Source: Planctomycetota bacterium (GTDB lineage: Bacteria; Planctomycetota; Phycisphaerae; Sedimentisphaerales; Anaerohalosphaeraceae). Taken from it: a stretch of 10,010 nt of DNA. The notes beneath the pieces are model-generated. The model had not been told where the DNA came from, searched no databases, and saw nothing but the letters and a program-made list of their open reading frames with translations. The stretch is from contig VRUF01000062.1 in NCBI GenBank assembly GCA_019456245.1, positions 2,336 through 12,345 on the forward strand. Reading direction: 5' to 3'. The position numbers and the translations under genes were made by a program. Shown in pieces: positions 1 to 7,900 of the stretch; position 1 is the first letter of the stretch; the number at the start of each line of letters is the position of its first letter.

Positions 1-2949
1 ATAACCCTTAGCGTTTGCGGAAATTATATAATTCTGATTTTGCGGTAAAGCAGTGAACTTATAATATCCCTGATCATTTGTGGCAACACCCTTTACAGGT
101 GTGCCGCATACCCAACCTTCTCCATTTTCACTTAAGCTTAAGTTCACCTTGGCACTAGTAATTTTCCTGTCATCAATGTCCTCGACAAAGCCTGTTAACG
201 TCAGTGCAGGTTCGAGTATTATTTCGACAGTCTCCGTTTCCCTGGTAATATCGATAAGAGCAGCAAGATTTCGCTTCTCATGTCGTGCCATCAGGCATAA
301 CCCCGAACGCGGTCCCCAGTCTCGTTTCCATCCAATCTCGAATATACCATCGACATCTGTGAGTACATGCCGATTGCTCATAGGCAGTGCAGCAATCTGG
401 ACGCCGGCAACCGGTTTGCCGTTTGCATCTTTTACTGTGCCGATAACCTGTTGACCTACTGTTTTTGCTTTGGTGGATTGCTTGCCGGCAGGTTTTTTCT
501 TTGGTTCAACGATTTGTTGTTTAAGTTTCTCATCAAGTTCACTTAGTGAGAAACCATTTGAACTGACAATATGTTCATTATCCGTAAGGATCAGCCATGG
601 CAGAGATTTAACGCCCCATGCAAGAGCGATCTTTTTTTCGCTGCCTTCAACCATTCCAACCGGGAAGGGTAGATCGTATTTTTTAACCAACTCATCCAGC
701 TTACTTTTTTCAACCTTTGAAGCCTGAACGGAAATAATAACAACACCTTTTTCTTTAAGCTGGTCGGCTTGTTTGGCAAGTTCTTTTATACAATGTCGTG
801 ATGGCCGCTGCTGCATATCCCAGAAACAGACCAGAATCTTCTCTCCTTTTTCTTTTTTGGGATCGAAGTCTATGTTAATTTCTTCAAACGTCGGCAAAAG
901 CTTTCCCGCCACTGAGCCATAAGGAATATGCGTACCTTTTTGGCCAATGATAACCTTGACATTTTTATCTCCTGCATTAGCATTAAGGAAACCACTCCCT
1001 CCGGGATCATTTGAATATCCCGCCTGTATCCGCAATGGGCCTGCGCATATTCGACCGATGTGAAATTCGCCCTTTTCATTAGTTACACTCGTACGCCGCG
1101 GTTGCGTATCGTTTCCATCTGGCCCTGCCAAATGTAGCATTCTACCGACAACAGGGTTTCCGTTGGGATCAACTACTATGCCCGAAATGGACTGATTAAC
1201 CGGTTTCAGGAAAAAAGTCCTGTCTTCAAACCGATCATCGGAGGATTTAGTCAGTTCAAGACGCTCATGTCTGAGAGAAGCATATCCTGTTGCGTCTACA
1301 CTGATGCGGTACTTTACACCTTTTATCGCAGGAGGTATTGCCGATATTTCATAACGTCCGTCAGCATCAGTCACTACTTCAGGGCCAATGTTTGTAAGCC
1401 AACCCGGCAAGCTGGCGTTTAACTGAACACGTGCAACAGGAATCGATTTTCCATCAGGATCGGTTATCTGCCCGGCCAATGTTAAACCGGGCTTTAGAAC
1501 GAGAGCCAACGGTTTCGATTCGTCTTCGATTTCGACAAGTGCCGCTAAATTATTCTTATGATCCTGCGCTAACAAATACATTTTCTTAGGGGCGTTTTGA
1601 TCTCGCCATGAAATTTCAAACTTACCCGTCGAATCGGTATGATCTGCACCATTACTTCTTGGTAGTACATCAACAAAGACCTTCGATACAGGGTGCCCTG
1701 CCTCATCCGTTACTGTTCCCAAGATCGCAGGGTCACGGTCCAACATGATCTCCAACTTTGAAACCTTTTCTTTGGTTACAGTTACTGCCGGGTTTAAACT
1801 GTAATATGAGTATCCATTTCCCCCTGCTGAAACAGGGCAGGGGCCTATTGGCATTCGGATACGGGCGCGGCCATCGGCATCAGTTCGACCATATATCCCA
1901 AAGCCGGGATGTCTACCGTAATTTGCCTGTTGAGTTATGGAGTACCCGAAATCGCCGAGAGGCTGATCGTTTTGGGCGTCTGTTACTACTAATTCTACTA
2001 TGCCGCCTTTGACGACCGTTATAGTAACATCCTCGGTGTTTTTTCCCTCCTGGCAGAGAACCTTAGTATCGGCGCTGACCCATTGAGCCATTCCTTCCTC
2101 GGGAGCGACTACCTGTAGGGAATAAGTATCGGCGGGCAGACCTTTACAAGAGAACTGACCATTTTTTCCAGATGTTATTAGACCAGGTCCAAAATAATTT
2201 GCATTCCCTTTATCGGATCGAGCTAACAGGCGAATTCCAGCTATACCATTACCATTGCTATCCACTACTCGTCCCTGGATCTGTGTTTCAGGCGGCATAA
2301 TAATTTCGATATCCCTGCGTCCGGCGGGAAATTGTCTGCCGGGCTGGCTACCTAATTTTTGACAAGTCCAGAAAGTTGCCCGTGAAGGTAACTCAACCCG
2401 AAAATCGGCAATTGCATCTTCGGCAATATTCGTAAAACTAAAATTGCCCTCAGAGTCTGTTTTCGAACTGAACCAGTCGTCAGGATAATTGAATGGAATA
2501 CCGGTATGCCCTCTTGAGCGGTCATTGCATAAACACATCTGTACAGAGGCTCCGGCAATTGGTTTGCCGGTATCATCTACAACTCGCCCTGCTAAAATGG
2601 AAGTCTTATCAAGTCGAAGTGTAACATTTTCCTTAAGCTGTCTCCTGTCCATCCGCTGCCAATCCAGTGCAAGCCCTTCTTTATGTGCAACAATAATTAT
2701 AGAATTACTGCTGTCTGTCCAGCTGACAGACAATACCCCGTCTTGATCGGTTTTCTGTATCTGCCCAAGAATGTTCAGTTTAAGTTCACCCTGCATATAG
2801 GCCCATTCCTCCTCGTAAACCGCAACAGATGCCTCTGCCACAGGATTAGCATCGGCATCAACAACTTTAACTGTGCAAGTCACCTGCTCGGCTAAAGCAA
2901 AAGATACTATACAGAAAAAACAAACCAGAACACAAACACACTGCTTCAT
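1..2949 (-). CDS. Secreted CPD-repeat/thioredoxin-like protein with extra C-terminal repeats (3' end outside window)
   Basis: The frame is open from an ATG at 2949 to the left edge without a stop (983 codons), so the C-terminus is missing. Residues 1-20 form a Cys-rich signal peptide with a likely cleavage after ALA. CPD-like beta-sandwich repeats follow, starting near 22, 117, 224, 316, 408, 490 and 587, recognised by GxVxDxxGKPVxGA openings and TDxxGxF turns. A thioredoxin-like domain occupies about 680-810, with QRPS (714-717) in place of CxxC, Cys720 and a probable cis-Pro in KSLPW. Unlike its two paralogues it does not stop there: a Lys-rich linker (about 812-832) leads into another CPD repeat (836-915) and the start of a further one. 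An ATG five codons upstream (2964) is in frame but overlaps the Shine-Dalgarno sequence, so 2949 is preferred. It lies 19 nt after the preceding gene. The ORF and domains are secure; the function is unknown. Confidence 0.9.
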   Translation of the reverse strand, partial: MKQCVCVLVCFFCIVSFALAEQVTCTVKVVDADANPVAEASVAVYEEEWAYMQGELKLNILGQIQKTDQDGVLSVSWTDSSNSIIIVAHKEGLALDWQRMDRRQLKENVTLRLDKTSILAGRVVDDTGKPIAGASVQMCLCNDRSRGHTGIPFNYPDDWFSSKTDSEGNFSFTNIAEDAIADFRVELPSRATFWTCQKLGSQPGRQFPAGRRDIEIIMPPETQIQGRVVDSNGNGIAGIRLLARSDKGNANYFGPGLITSGKNGQFSCKGLPADTYSLQVVAPEEGMAQWVSADTKVLCQEGKNTEDVTITVVKGGIVELVVTDAQNDQPLGDFGYSITQQANYGRHPGFGIYGRTDADGRARIRMPIGPCPVSAGGNGYSYYSLNPAVTVTKEKVSKLEIMLDRDPAILGTVTDEAGHPVSKVFVDVLPRSNGADHTDSTGKFEISWRDQNAPKKMYLLAQDHKNNLAALVEIEDESKPLALVLKPGLTLAGQITDPDGKSIPVARVQLNASLPGWLTNIGPEVVTDADGRYEISAIPPAIKGVKYRISVDATGYASLRHERLELTKSSDDRFEDRTFFLKPVNQSISGIVVDPNGNPVVGRMLHLAGPDGNDTQPRRTSVTNEKGEFHIGRICAGPLRIQAGYSNDPGGSGFLNANAGDKNVKVIIGQKGTHIPYGSVAGKLLPTFEEINIDFDPKKEKGEKILVCFWDMQQRPSRHCIKELAKQADQLKEKGVVIISVQASKVEKSKLDELVKKYDLPFPVGMVEGSEKKIALAWGVKSLPWLILTDNEHIVSSNGFSLSELDEKLKQQIVEPKKKPAGKQSTKAKTVGQQVIGTVKDANGKPVAGVQIAALPMSNRHVLTDVDGIFEIGWKRDWGPRSGLCLMARHEKRNLAALIDITRETETVEIILEPALTLTGFVEDIDDRKITSAKVNLSLSENGEGWVCGTPVKGVATNDQGYYKFTALPQNQNYIISANAKGY

Positions 2950-2971
2950 CGCATTATTCTCCATTGAGTTA
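2938..2971 (-). repeat. Gene-junction direct repeat, copy 1
   Basis: This 34-bp stretch matches 5387-5420 at 31 of 34 positions by hand alignment. It covers the end of one paralogue, the ribosome binding site and the first codons of the next. Similarity continues on both sides into the signal peptide and the thioredoxin-like domain, as expected for a tandem gene duplication rather than a mobile repeat. Confidence 0.85.
2959..2962 (-). promoter_or_regulatory. Ribosome binding site for the gene starting at 2949
   Basis: GGAG lies nine bases upstream of the ATG at 2949. The same GGAG-AATAA-spacing-ATG-AAGCAGTG arrangement occurs before the paralogue starting at 5398, which supports 2949 over the in-frame ATG at 2964 that overlaps this site. 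Confidence 0.7.
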
Positions 2972-5398
2972 TTTGAGCTTCCCATCAAGTTCGCTTAGTA
3001 AGAAACCACTTGAACTGACAACATGTTTTTTATCGGTAAGAATAAGCCAGGGCAAAGACTTTACGCCCCATGCAAGACGAATTTGTTTTTCGCTGCCTTC
3101 AAACATCCCAACCGGGAAAGTTATGTTGTATTTATTTACAAACTCATCGAGCTTTTTTTGATCGACCTTTGAAGCCTGCAGCAAAACAACGGCAACGCCT
3201 TTTTGCTTAAGTTGGCCTGCTTGTTTGGCAAGTTCTTTTATGCAATGTCTTGAGGGTCGCTGCTGCATATCCCAGAAACAGACCAGGATATTCTTTCCTT
3301 TTTCTTTCTCACGATCGAAGTCTATCTTAATATCATCAAACTGCGGTAATAAATTGCCCGCAACTGAGCCATAGGGAACATGAACTCCCTCCTGTCCTAA
3401 CACAACCTTTATGTTTTTATCTCCGCCCTTAGTTTCGAGGCGTCCGGATCCCCCGGGGGAACTGGAAAAATTTGCCTGTATCCGTAATTTCCCTGCACAA
3501 ATTCTGTCGAGAACAAAATTGCCATTAGAATCGGTAGCGGTGGTTTTATCAGGCTGGCCGTTACCATGTAAAAAGATCGGCACATTCGCTGCCGGTTTTC
3601 CTTCGGCATCTACCACTATCCCGGAGACCGACATATCCGCTGCATTTAGCTTGACGGTTTCCAATTCACCGGATGTTTTGGACTTATCTATGATCGTGAC
3701 CTTCTTATAATCTTCGGGCCCAAAACCAGCAGCAGCTGCACTTAGGCGGTAACCGGATTTTTTCTTTTTGGGGAAAGGGGCAATTGCCGGAAACATATAA
3801 CTGCCCTGCGAATCGGTCAAAACCTCGACTCCTGTACCCGATAGCGTACCTGGAAGAGATATAATAAGCCAGCATCTTGCCGCCGGTATGCCCTTGCCGT
3901 CAAAGTCGGTTATCCGGCCGGTAACTTTCATAGCGGGCTTTAGCGTTATCAACACGGATTTACCCTCATCAACCTCTATGACGATACCGGCAAGATTTCG
4001 CCCTTCGTGGCGAGCATATACCATTTTAGCTCCGCGTTCGTCCTCGTAGCTTGCCTTAAACCGTCCCTTGACATCGGTGATAACTTCTCCGCCGCGAGGA
4101 TATACCCTTACTAACGCACCCGAAACGGGCTTACCTGCCTCGTCGACAACTTTCCCTGACAGAGTCGGTTCACGATCCAGCAGAACCTGCTTGACACTTT
4201 TCTTTCCCGCAGTAACCGTTACCGCTTCCTGCGTCGTCGAACGTGCAAAGCCCGTCCCCCATGCCCGGACATTACACTTACCCTCCGGAGCCGCAATAAT
4301 CGCTATCCCCTCGGAGTTCGTCTTTTTCATCCCATTGAAGCTATTCTCCGGAGGCGATTTTTCCATAAAGACAGATACCGTTATATTCTCTAAGGGTTCA
4401 TTAGTCGTAGCCTCTATGACCTTGATCTCCAGTTGTCCGGCCTTAACCAATTCTATCTTGATATCTTCGGGCTTGCGGTCGGGGGGAACTTCAAACTTTT
4501 GTGTATTGCCAATGAGTTTGTTTGACTCTTGAGATACCAGGGGCTTGATCAAATGCTCGCCGGTTGGAACACCGTCAAAACGGAATTTGCCCTCATCGCC
4601 GGAGACTACTTGACGGGGGACATAGAGGTTAATATTATCTCTGATATTGCTGGGCCGAATGAGAAGACCGATGCCCTTGACCGCCTTACCGCTGACTGCA
4701 TCGACAACTCTGCCGGTAACAGGAACTTCCGCAGGTAAAACAAGCTTGATACCTTCCCTTCCAACCTCATAGCCGCAACTATTCTGGTAATAGGGGGTAA
4801 ATTTATGGACGCAAGCCCTATCAGCAGCTTTTACCCAAAAATCGGAACTTACATCTGCGGCAAAATTATCAAAGCTGAAAATCCCGTCGTTATCCGTATT
4901 AACAGTAAACCAGTCCTGAGGGGCAATGATCGGCCTCTGTCTGAGGCGACTGAGATAGCTGGTTTTAGGAATCGCCTGGACGGCGGTATCTGCAACTGGT
5001 TTGCCGTTTTGATCTACGATTTTCCCTGAAAGCGTACAGGGCTGCTCTAATACTATCTTAAAGTCGGCCCGTGCATTTTCGAAACTGGTATTATTAAAGC
5101 AGTCCCACCCTATAGCCAAGCCTTCTTTTCGAACCACCACAAAAACGCTACGTAAATCGCAGACGTCAACAGTTAGTTCGCATCGACCATCTGCATTTGT
5201 TCGTAGATTGCTGGTTAACTGTTTGGAATACTCCTGGCTGGTCTGAAAGTCGTAAAATTTTTCACAGATCGCAACTTCGCCGCCGGCTACGGGTTTGGCA
5301 TTAGAATCGACGACTTTAACTGTGCACGTTACCTGTTTAGCTGGGGCAAGAGCCGCTATACATAAAAAACAGACCAGAATACCAATACACTGCTTCAT
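2969..5398 (-). CDS. Secreted CPD-repeat protein with degenerate C-terminal thioredoxin-like domain (middle paralogue)
   Basis: This is an 809-residue protein starting at the MKQC methionine, which matches the start of the next gene. ATGs at 5413 and 5434 are also in frame but lie within or before the ribosome binding site and overlap the upstream gene. Residues 1-20 are a signal peptide (cleavage near APA). About seven CPD-like repeats start near 22, 122, 226, 321, 412, 491 and 590. The fifth contains ARHEGRNLAG, a motif shared with the paralogues. Residues about 680-809 are thioredoxin/TlpA-like: a beta strand ending LVCFWDM, then QRPS (713-716) where CxxC is expected, Cys719, and a probable cis-Pro at 783 in KSLPW. 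It starts only 4 nt after the upstream gene, suggesting translational coupling. It ends six codons earlier than that gene because TAA replaces a CAA. It is probably an extracytoplasmic binding or structural protein; the ligand is unknown. Confidence 0.92.
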   Translation of the reverse strand: MKQCIGILVCFLCIAALAPAKQVTCTVKVVDSNAKPVAGGEVAICEKFYDFQTSQEYSKQLTSNLRTNADGRCELTVDVCDLRSVFVVVRKEGLAIGWDCFNNTSFENARADFKIVLEQPCTLSGKIVDQNGKPVADTAVQAIPKTSYLSRLRQRPIIAPQDWFTVNTDNDGIFSFDNFAADVSSDFWVKAADRACVHKFTPYYQNSCGYEVGREGIKLVLPAEVPVTGRVVDAVSGKAVKGIGLLIRPSNIRDNINLYVPRQVVSGDEGKFRFDGVPTGEHLIKPLVSQESNKLIGNTQKFEVPPDRKPEDIKIELVKAGQLEIKVIEATTNEPLENITVSVFMEKSPPENSFNGMKKTNSEGIAIIAAPEGKCNVRAWGTGFARSTTQEAVTVTAGKKSVKQVLLDREPTLSGKVVDEAGKPVSGALVRVYPRGGEVITDVKGRFKASYEDERGAKMVYARHEGRNLAGIVIEVDEGKSVLITLKPAMKVTGRITDFDGKGIPAARCWLIISLPGTLSGTGVEVLTDSQGSYMFPAIAPFPKKKKSGYRLSAAAAGFGPEDYKKVTIIDKSKTSGELETVKLNAADMSVSGIVVDAEGKPAANVPIFLHGNGQPDKTTATDSNGNFVLDRICAGKLRIQANFSSSPGGSGRLETKGGDKNIKVVLGQEGVHVPYGSVAGNLLPQFDDIKIDFDREKEKGKNILVCFWDMQQRPSRHCIKELAKQAGQLKQKGVAVVLLQASKVDQKKLDEFVNKYNITFPVGMFEGSEKQIRLAWGVKSLPWLILTDKKHVVSSSGFLLSELDGKLK

Positions 5399-5420
5399 TG
5401 CTTTATTCTCCATTGAGTTG
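5387..5420 (-). repeat. Gene-junction direct repeat, copy 2
   Basis: This is the partner of 2938-2971 (31 of 34 bases identical). Here the TAA at 5403-5405 ends the upstream gene; in the other copy the same TAA persists downstream of a newer stop. It marks the unit boundary of the tandem array. Confidence 0.85.
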
Positions 5421-7880
5421 TTTGATTTTTTCATCGAGTTCGTTTAGTGAGAAACCGTTTGAACTGACAATGTGCTTTTGATCGGTAAGAATAAGCCACG
5501 GGAGCGATTTTACGCCCCACTTGAATTTTGTTTTCTCTTCTTTGTCGGTGATCATTCCGGTTGGGAACGGAATATTGTATTTCTTAACACGTTCATCCAG
5601 TTCGGCCTGATCAACCTTTGAAGCCTGGACGGCGATGACAACAATGTTCTTTTCTTTAAGCTCTCCGGCTTTTTTGACAAGTTCTTTCATACAGTGCCGA
5701 GACGGTCGCTGCTGCATATCCCAGAAGGCAACAAGAATTGCTTTACTGTCAATATCATTCGGGTCGATCTTAATATCCAGACCTTTAAAGGCGGGCAGGG
5801 ACTTGCCAACCAGTGACTTGGGCTGTTTGGGCACAAAGCGGTTTGATGCACTTCTTTCAGCTATCACAATTTTCACATCATTTGCTCCGCCTTCGGTTTC
5901 GACATGCCCACTCAAATTCGTTTTTCCTTGAGTATGCGCACTGATCCCGATCTTTCCGGCGCAAACTTTTTCAATGACAAATTTACCATCGGCATCAGTA
6001 ACTAAATTATGATGGTCAGACTGATTGTCACCATGGGCATAGAGGTTAGCCCCACTTACGGGCTTATCATCACTATCTACTACGAGACCTGAAACCGTAA
6101 GATTCGCTAATGCCAGGGTTATACGTCCAACATCAAGCCGGTCGTCTTCAGCATCATCGGCTAAAGCTTCGACCTGGGATTTACCGTACCCATCGCCGGT
6201 GGCTATGAGATTATATTTACGCCCGGCAGGCATAGCCTTAACTTCAAATTTACCTTTTGAATCGGTTATCGCTCCGCCTTTCTGCCAGTCAGTAATTGGC
6301 GATCCCCAGTTGGATACCCTCAGCATCACATTAATTTTGGCTCCTTCGATCGGTTTCTCTTCTTCGTTGACAACGACACCGTAGAAAACTACTCCGCCCT
6401 CTAGTTCAACATCTAATGTTTTGGTATCTTCTTCAATTTCTATCGCCGCTGCCAGATTGCGTCCCTCATACCGAACAACAAGACAATGGACAGTATCTCT
6501 TTCTCCCATGCGGGCCCACCTGCCCGGGTCCCAGTCAAGCTCAAATCTGCCCTTTGCATCTGTTTTAATATTATCACGAGGGCCCATAGGGTATAACCCA
6601 ATAGACGCCCCTTCCACCGGTTTGCCTTTTTCATCTCGAACCAGACCATTAATTTTGGGCTTTTGGGCCAACTGAACTTCCTTACGAACCGTTTCGTTGT
6701 CCTGTATTGTAACGGCCTCCTGCTGACGGGAACCGGCATAGCCTTCTTTACGAACGCCCTTTATTTGATAATCACCTGCCAACAGCCGTATTCGGGCCAA
6801 TCCTTTTTCATTCGAATAACAATGAAGCCATTGACTGCGTCCTTCACGTTGAATACTTACAGACGCTTTTTCTACCGGCTTTTCTTCCGGACCTTTTATG
6901 GTAATCTCCAATACACCGCCCTTGCTAAGTTCTATTTTTACGCTAGTAGGGGTCTTTCCCGCCTGGGTTTTAATTTCTACAATATCCATTACCCAGTCAG
7001 CCATTTTTTCTTTGGAGGGGATAAACTGAAAAAAATATGTGCCTGCGCAAAGAGCATTGATCGTGAATGTACCGTCACTATTTGAAACTACCGGACCGTG
7101 TCCAACAGCAGGACGATTCTGAGCCTGCAATAGCATTAGCTGTATGCCGGCAATAGGCTTGTTCGTGTCTTTTTGCACAACAATGCCTTCGATCTTTGAC
7201 TCGACCGGCAGTACAAGCTTAATATCCTTTTGACCCGCCTTAAAACTAAGAGGCGACCTGTGGGTTGTCCATGTGCTAACTATAGCTCTTGACGGTTTAC
7301 TGACCAATAAGTCAGCCGTTGCTTCATCGGGGATACCAGTAAAAAGAAATTTGCCCTCCTTGTCGGTTTTAGTGGTAAAAAGATTTAATGCTGCATTGCG
7401 TGTTAGATATTGCGGTTTTCCATCCTGTTCGACCACAAGAGCAAAAATACTCACTTCGGCATCTGCCATCAATTTGTCGTTTTCATCAACTACAACACCG
7501 GCAAGTTCTTTTGGCTTCCTCAGTTTGATCTCAAAACTTTCATCCTTACGTCTGTTCCAGTTTGCCCAGCCTATGGACAGTCCTTCCTTTTCCACCACTA
7601 TCATACCGGATCGAAACCCTTCGTCATCGTCGGCTTTGGTGAATGAAAACGCTCCGTCAGCTTTAGTTGTGATCTCTTTGGCCACTTCGATTTCGTATGC
7701 AAAGGGGGTTACTACTTTTACAAATTCATAAAATCTGACCTTTGCTCCGGTGACAAGCTTTCCCTGCGAATCAACTACCTTGCCTTCAAAGGTTAATTTT
7801 TTGACATCTTCGGCATTTGAATGGTCTGCAAAACTGGCTAATAAAGCTAAACACAAAAATAGCATCGTGGTTCTATGCAT
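5403..7880 (-). CDS. Secreted CPD-repeat protein with degenerate C-terminal thioredoxin-like domain (first paralogue)
   Basis: This is an 825-residue protein. Residues 1-23 are a signal peptide with likely cleavage after SNA. Seven CPD-like beta-sandwich units start near 29, 125, 228, 322 (degenerate), 408, 498 and 594, each with a GxVxDxxxKPVxGA-type opening and a TDxxGxFxF turn. VRYEGRNLAAAIEI (469-482) is a signature of the fifth unit and recurs in both paralogues. Residues about 685-825 resemble a TlpA/thioredoxin fold, but the CxxC is replaced by QRPS (724-727), with a Cys at 730. The probable cis-Pro is 794 in KSLPW. Without CxxC, classic dithiol exchange is not expected. A strong GGGAG site sits 8 nt before the ATG, and the gene begins 20 nt after the TAA that closes the frame of the upstream gene. 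It is the most diverged of the three paralogues: its signal peptide differs and Ala replaces the Cys before FWDM. Its function is unknown. Confidence 0.93.
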   Translation of the reverse strand: MHRTTMLFLCLALLASFADHSNAEDVKKLTFEGKVVDSQGKLVTGAKVRFYEFVKVVTPFAYEIEVAKEITTKADGAFSFTKADDDEGFRSGMIVVEKEGLSIGWANWNRRKDESFEIKLRKPKELAGVVVDENDKLMADAEVSIFALVVEQDGKPQYLTRNAALNLFTTKTDKEGKFLFTGIPDEATADLLVSKPSRAIVSTWTTHRSPLSFKAGQKDIKLVLPVESKIEGIVVQKDTNKPIAGIQLMLLQAQNRPAVGHGPVVSNSDGTFTINALCAGTYFFQFIPSKEKMADWVMDIVEIKTQAGKTPTSVKIELSKGGVLEITIKGPEEKPVEKASVSIQREGRSQWLHCYSNEKGLARIRLLAGDYQIKGVRKEGYAGSRQQEAVTIQDNETVRKEVQLAQKPKINGLVRDEKGKPVEGASIGLYPMGPRDNIKTDAKGRFELDWDPGRWARMGERDTVHCLVVRYEGRNLAAAIEIEEDTKTLDVELEGGVVFYGVVVNEEEKPIEGAKINVMLRVSNWGSPITDWQKGGAITDSKGKFEVKAMPAGRKYNLIATGDGYGKSQVEALADDAEDDRLDVGRITLALANLTVSGLVVDSDDKPVSGANLYAHGDNQSDHHNLVTDADGKFVIEKVCAGKIGISAHTQGKTNLSGHVETEGGANDVKIVIAERSASNRFVPKQPKSLVGKSLPAFKGLDIKIDPNDIDSKAILVAFWDMQQRPSRHCMKELVKKAGELKEKNIVVIAVQASKVDQAELDERVKKYNIPFPTGMITDKEEKTKFKWGVKSLPWLILTDQKHIVSSNGFSLNELDEKIKQLNGE
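5408..5411 (-). promoter_or_regulatory. Ribosome binding site for the gene starting at 5398, inside the upstream gene's last codons
   Basis: GGAG lies nine bases before the ATG at 5398 and is formed by the Asn-Gly-Glu codons that end the upstream gene. Termination at 5403 and initiation at 5398 are therefore almost superimposed, which favours coupled translation. Confidence 0.75.
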
Positions 7881-7888
7881 TGCAAATT

Positions 7889-7894
7889 CTCCCT
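7889..7894 (-). promoter_or_regulatory. Ribosome binding site for the gene starting at 7880
   Basis: AGGGAG, within a longer AGAGAGGGAG purine run, is separated from the ATG at 7880 by eight bases. It is the strongest Shine-Dalgarno sequence in the window and lies in the 20-nt gap after the TAA at 7901. Confidence 0.8.
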
Positions 7895-7900
7895 CTCTGG

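Noticed and set aside
5399..5434. Upstream in-frame ATGs at 5434 and 5413 as the start of the middle paralogue
   Set aside because: They would overlap the preceding gene and place 5-12 polar residues before the signal peptide; the 5398 start has the conserved GGAG spacing and matches the next gene's start.
7273..7731. A 152-codon plus-strand ORF, and similar plus-strand ORFs at 80-454, 4068-4532 and 6663-7085
   Set aside because: All lie opposite well-supported minus-strand genes, have no family resemblance or ribosome binding site that I can see, and read as antisense shadows.
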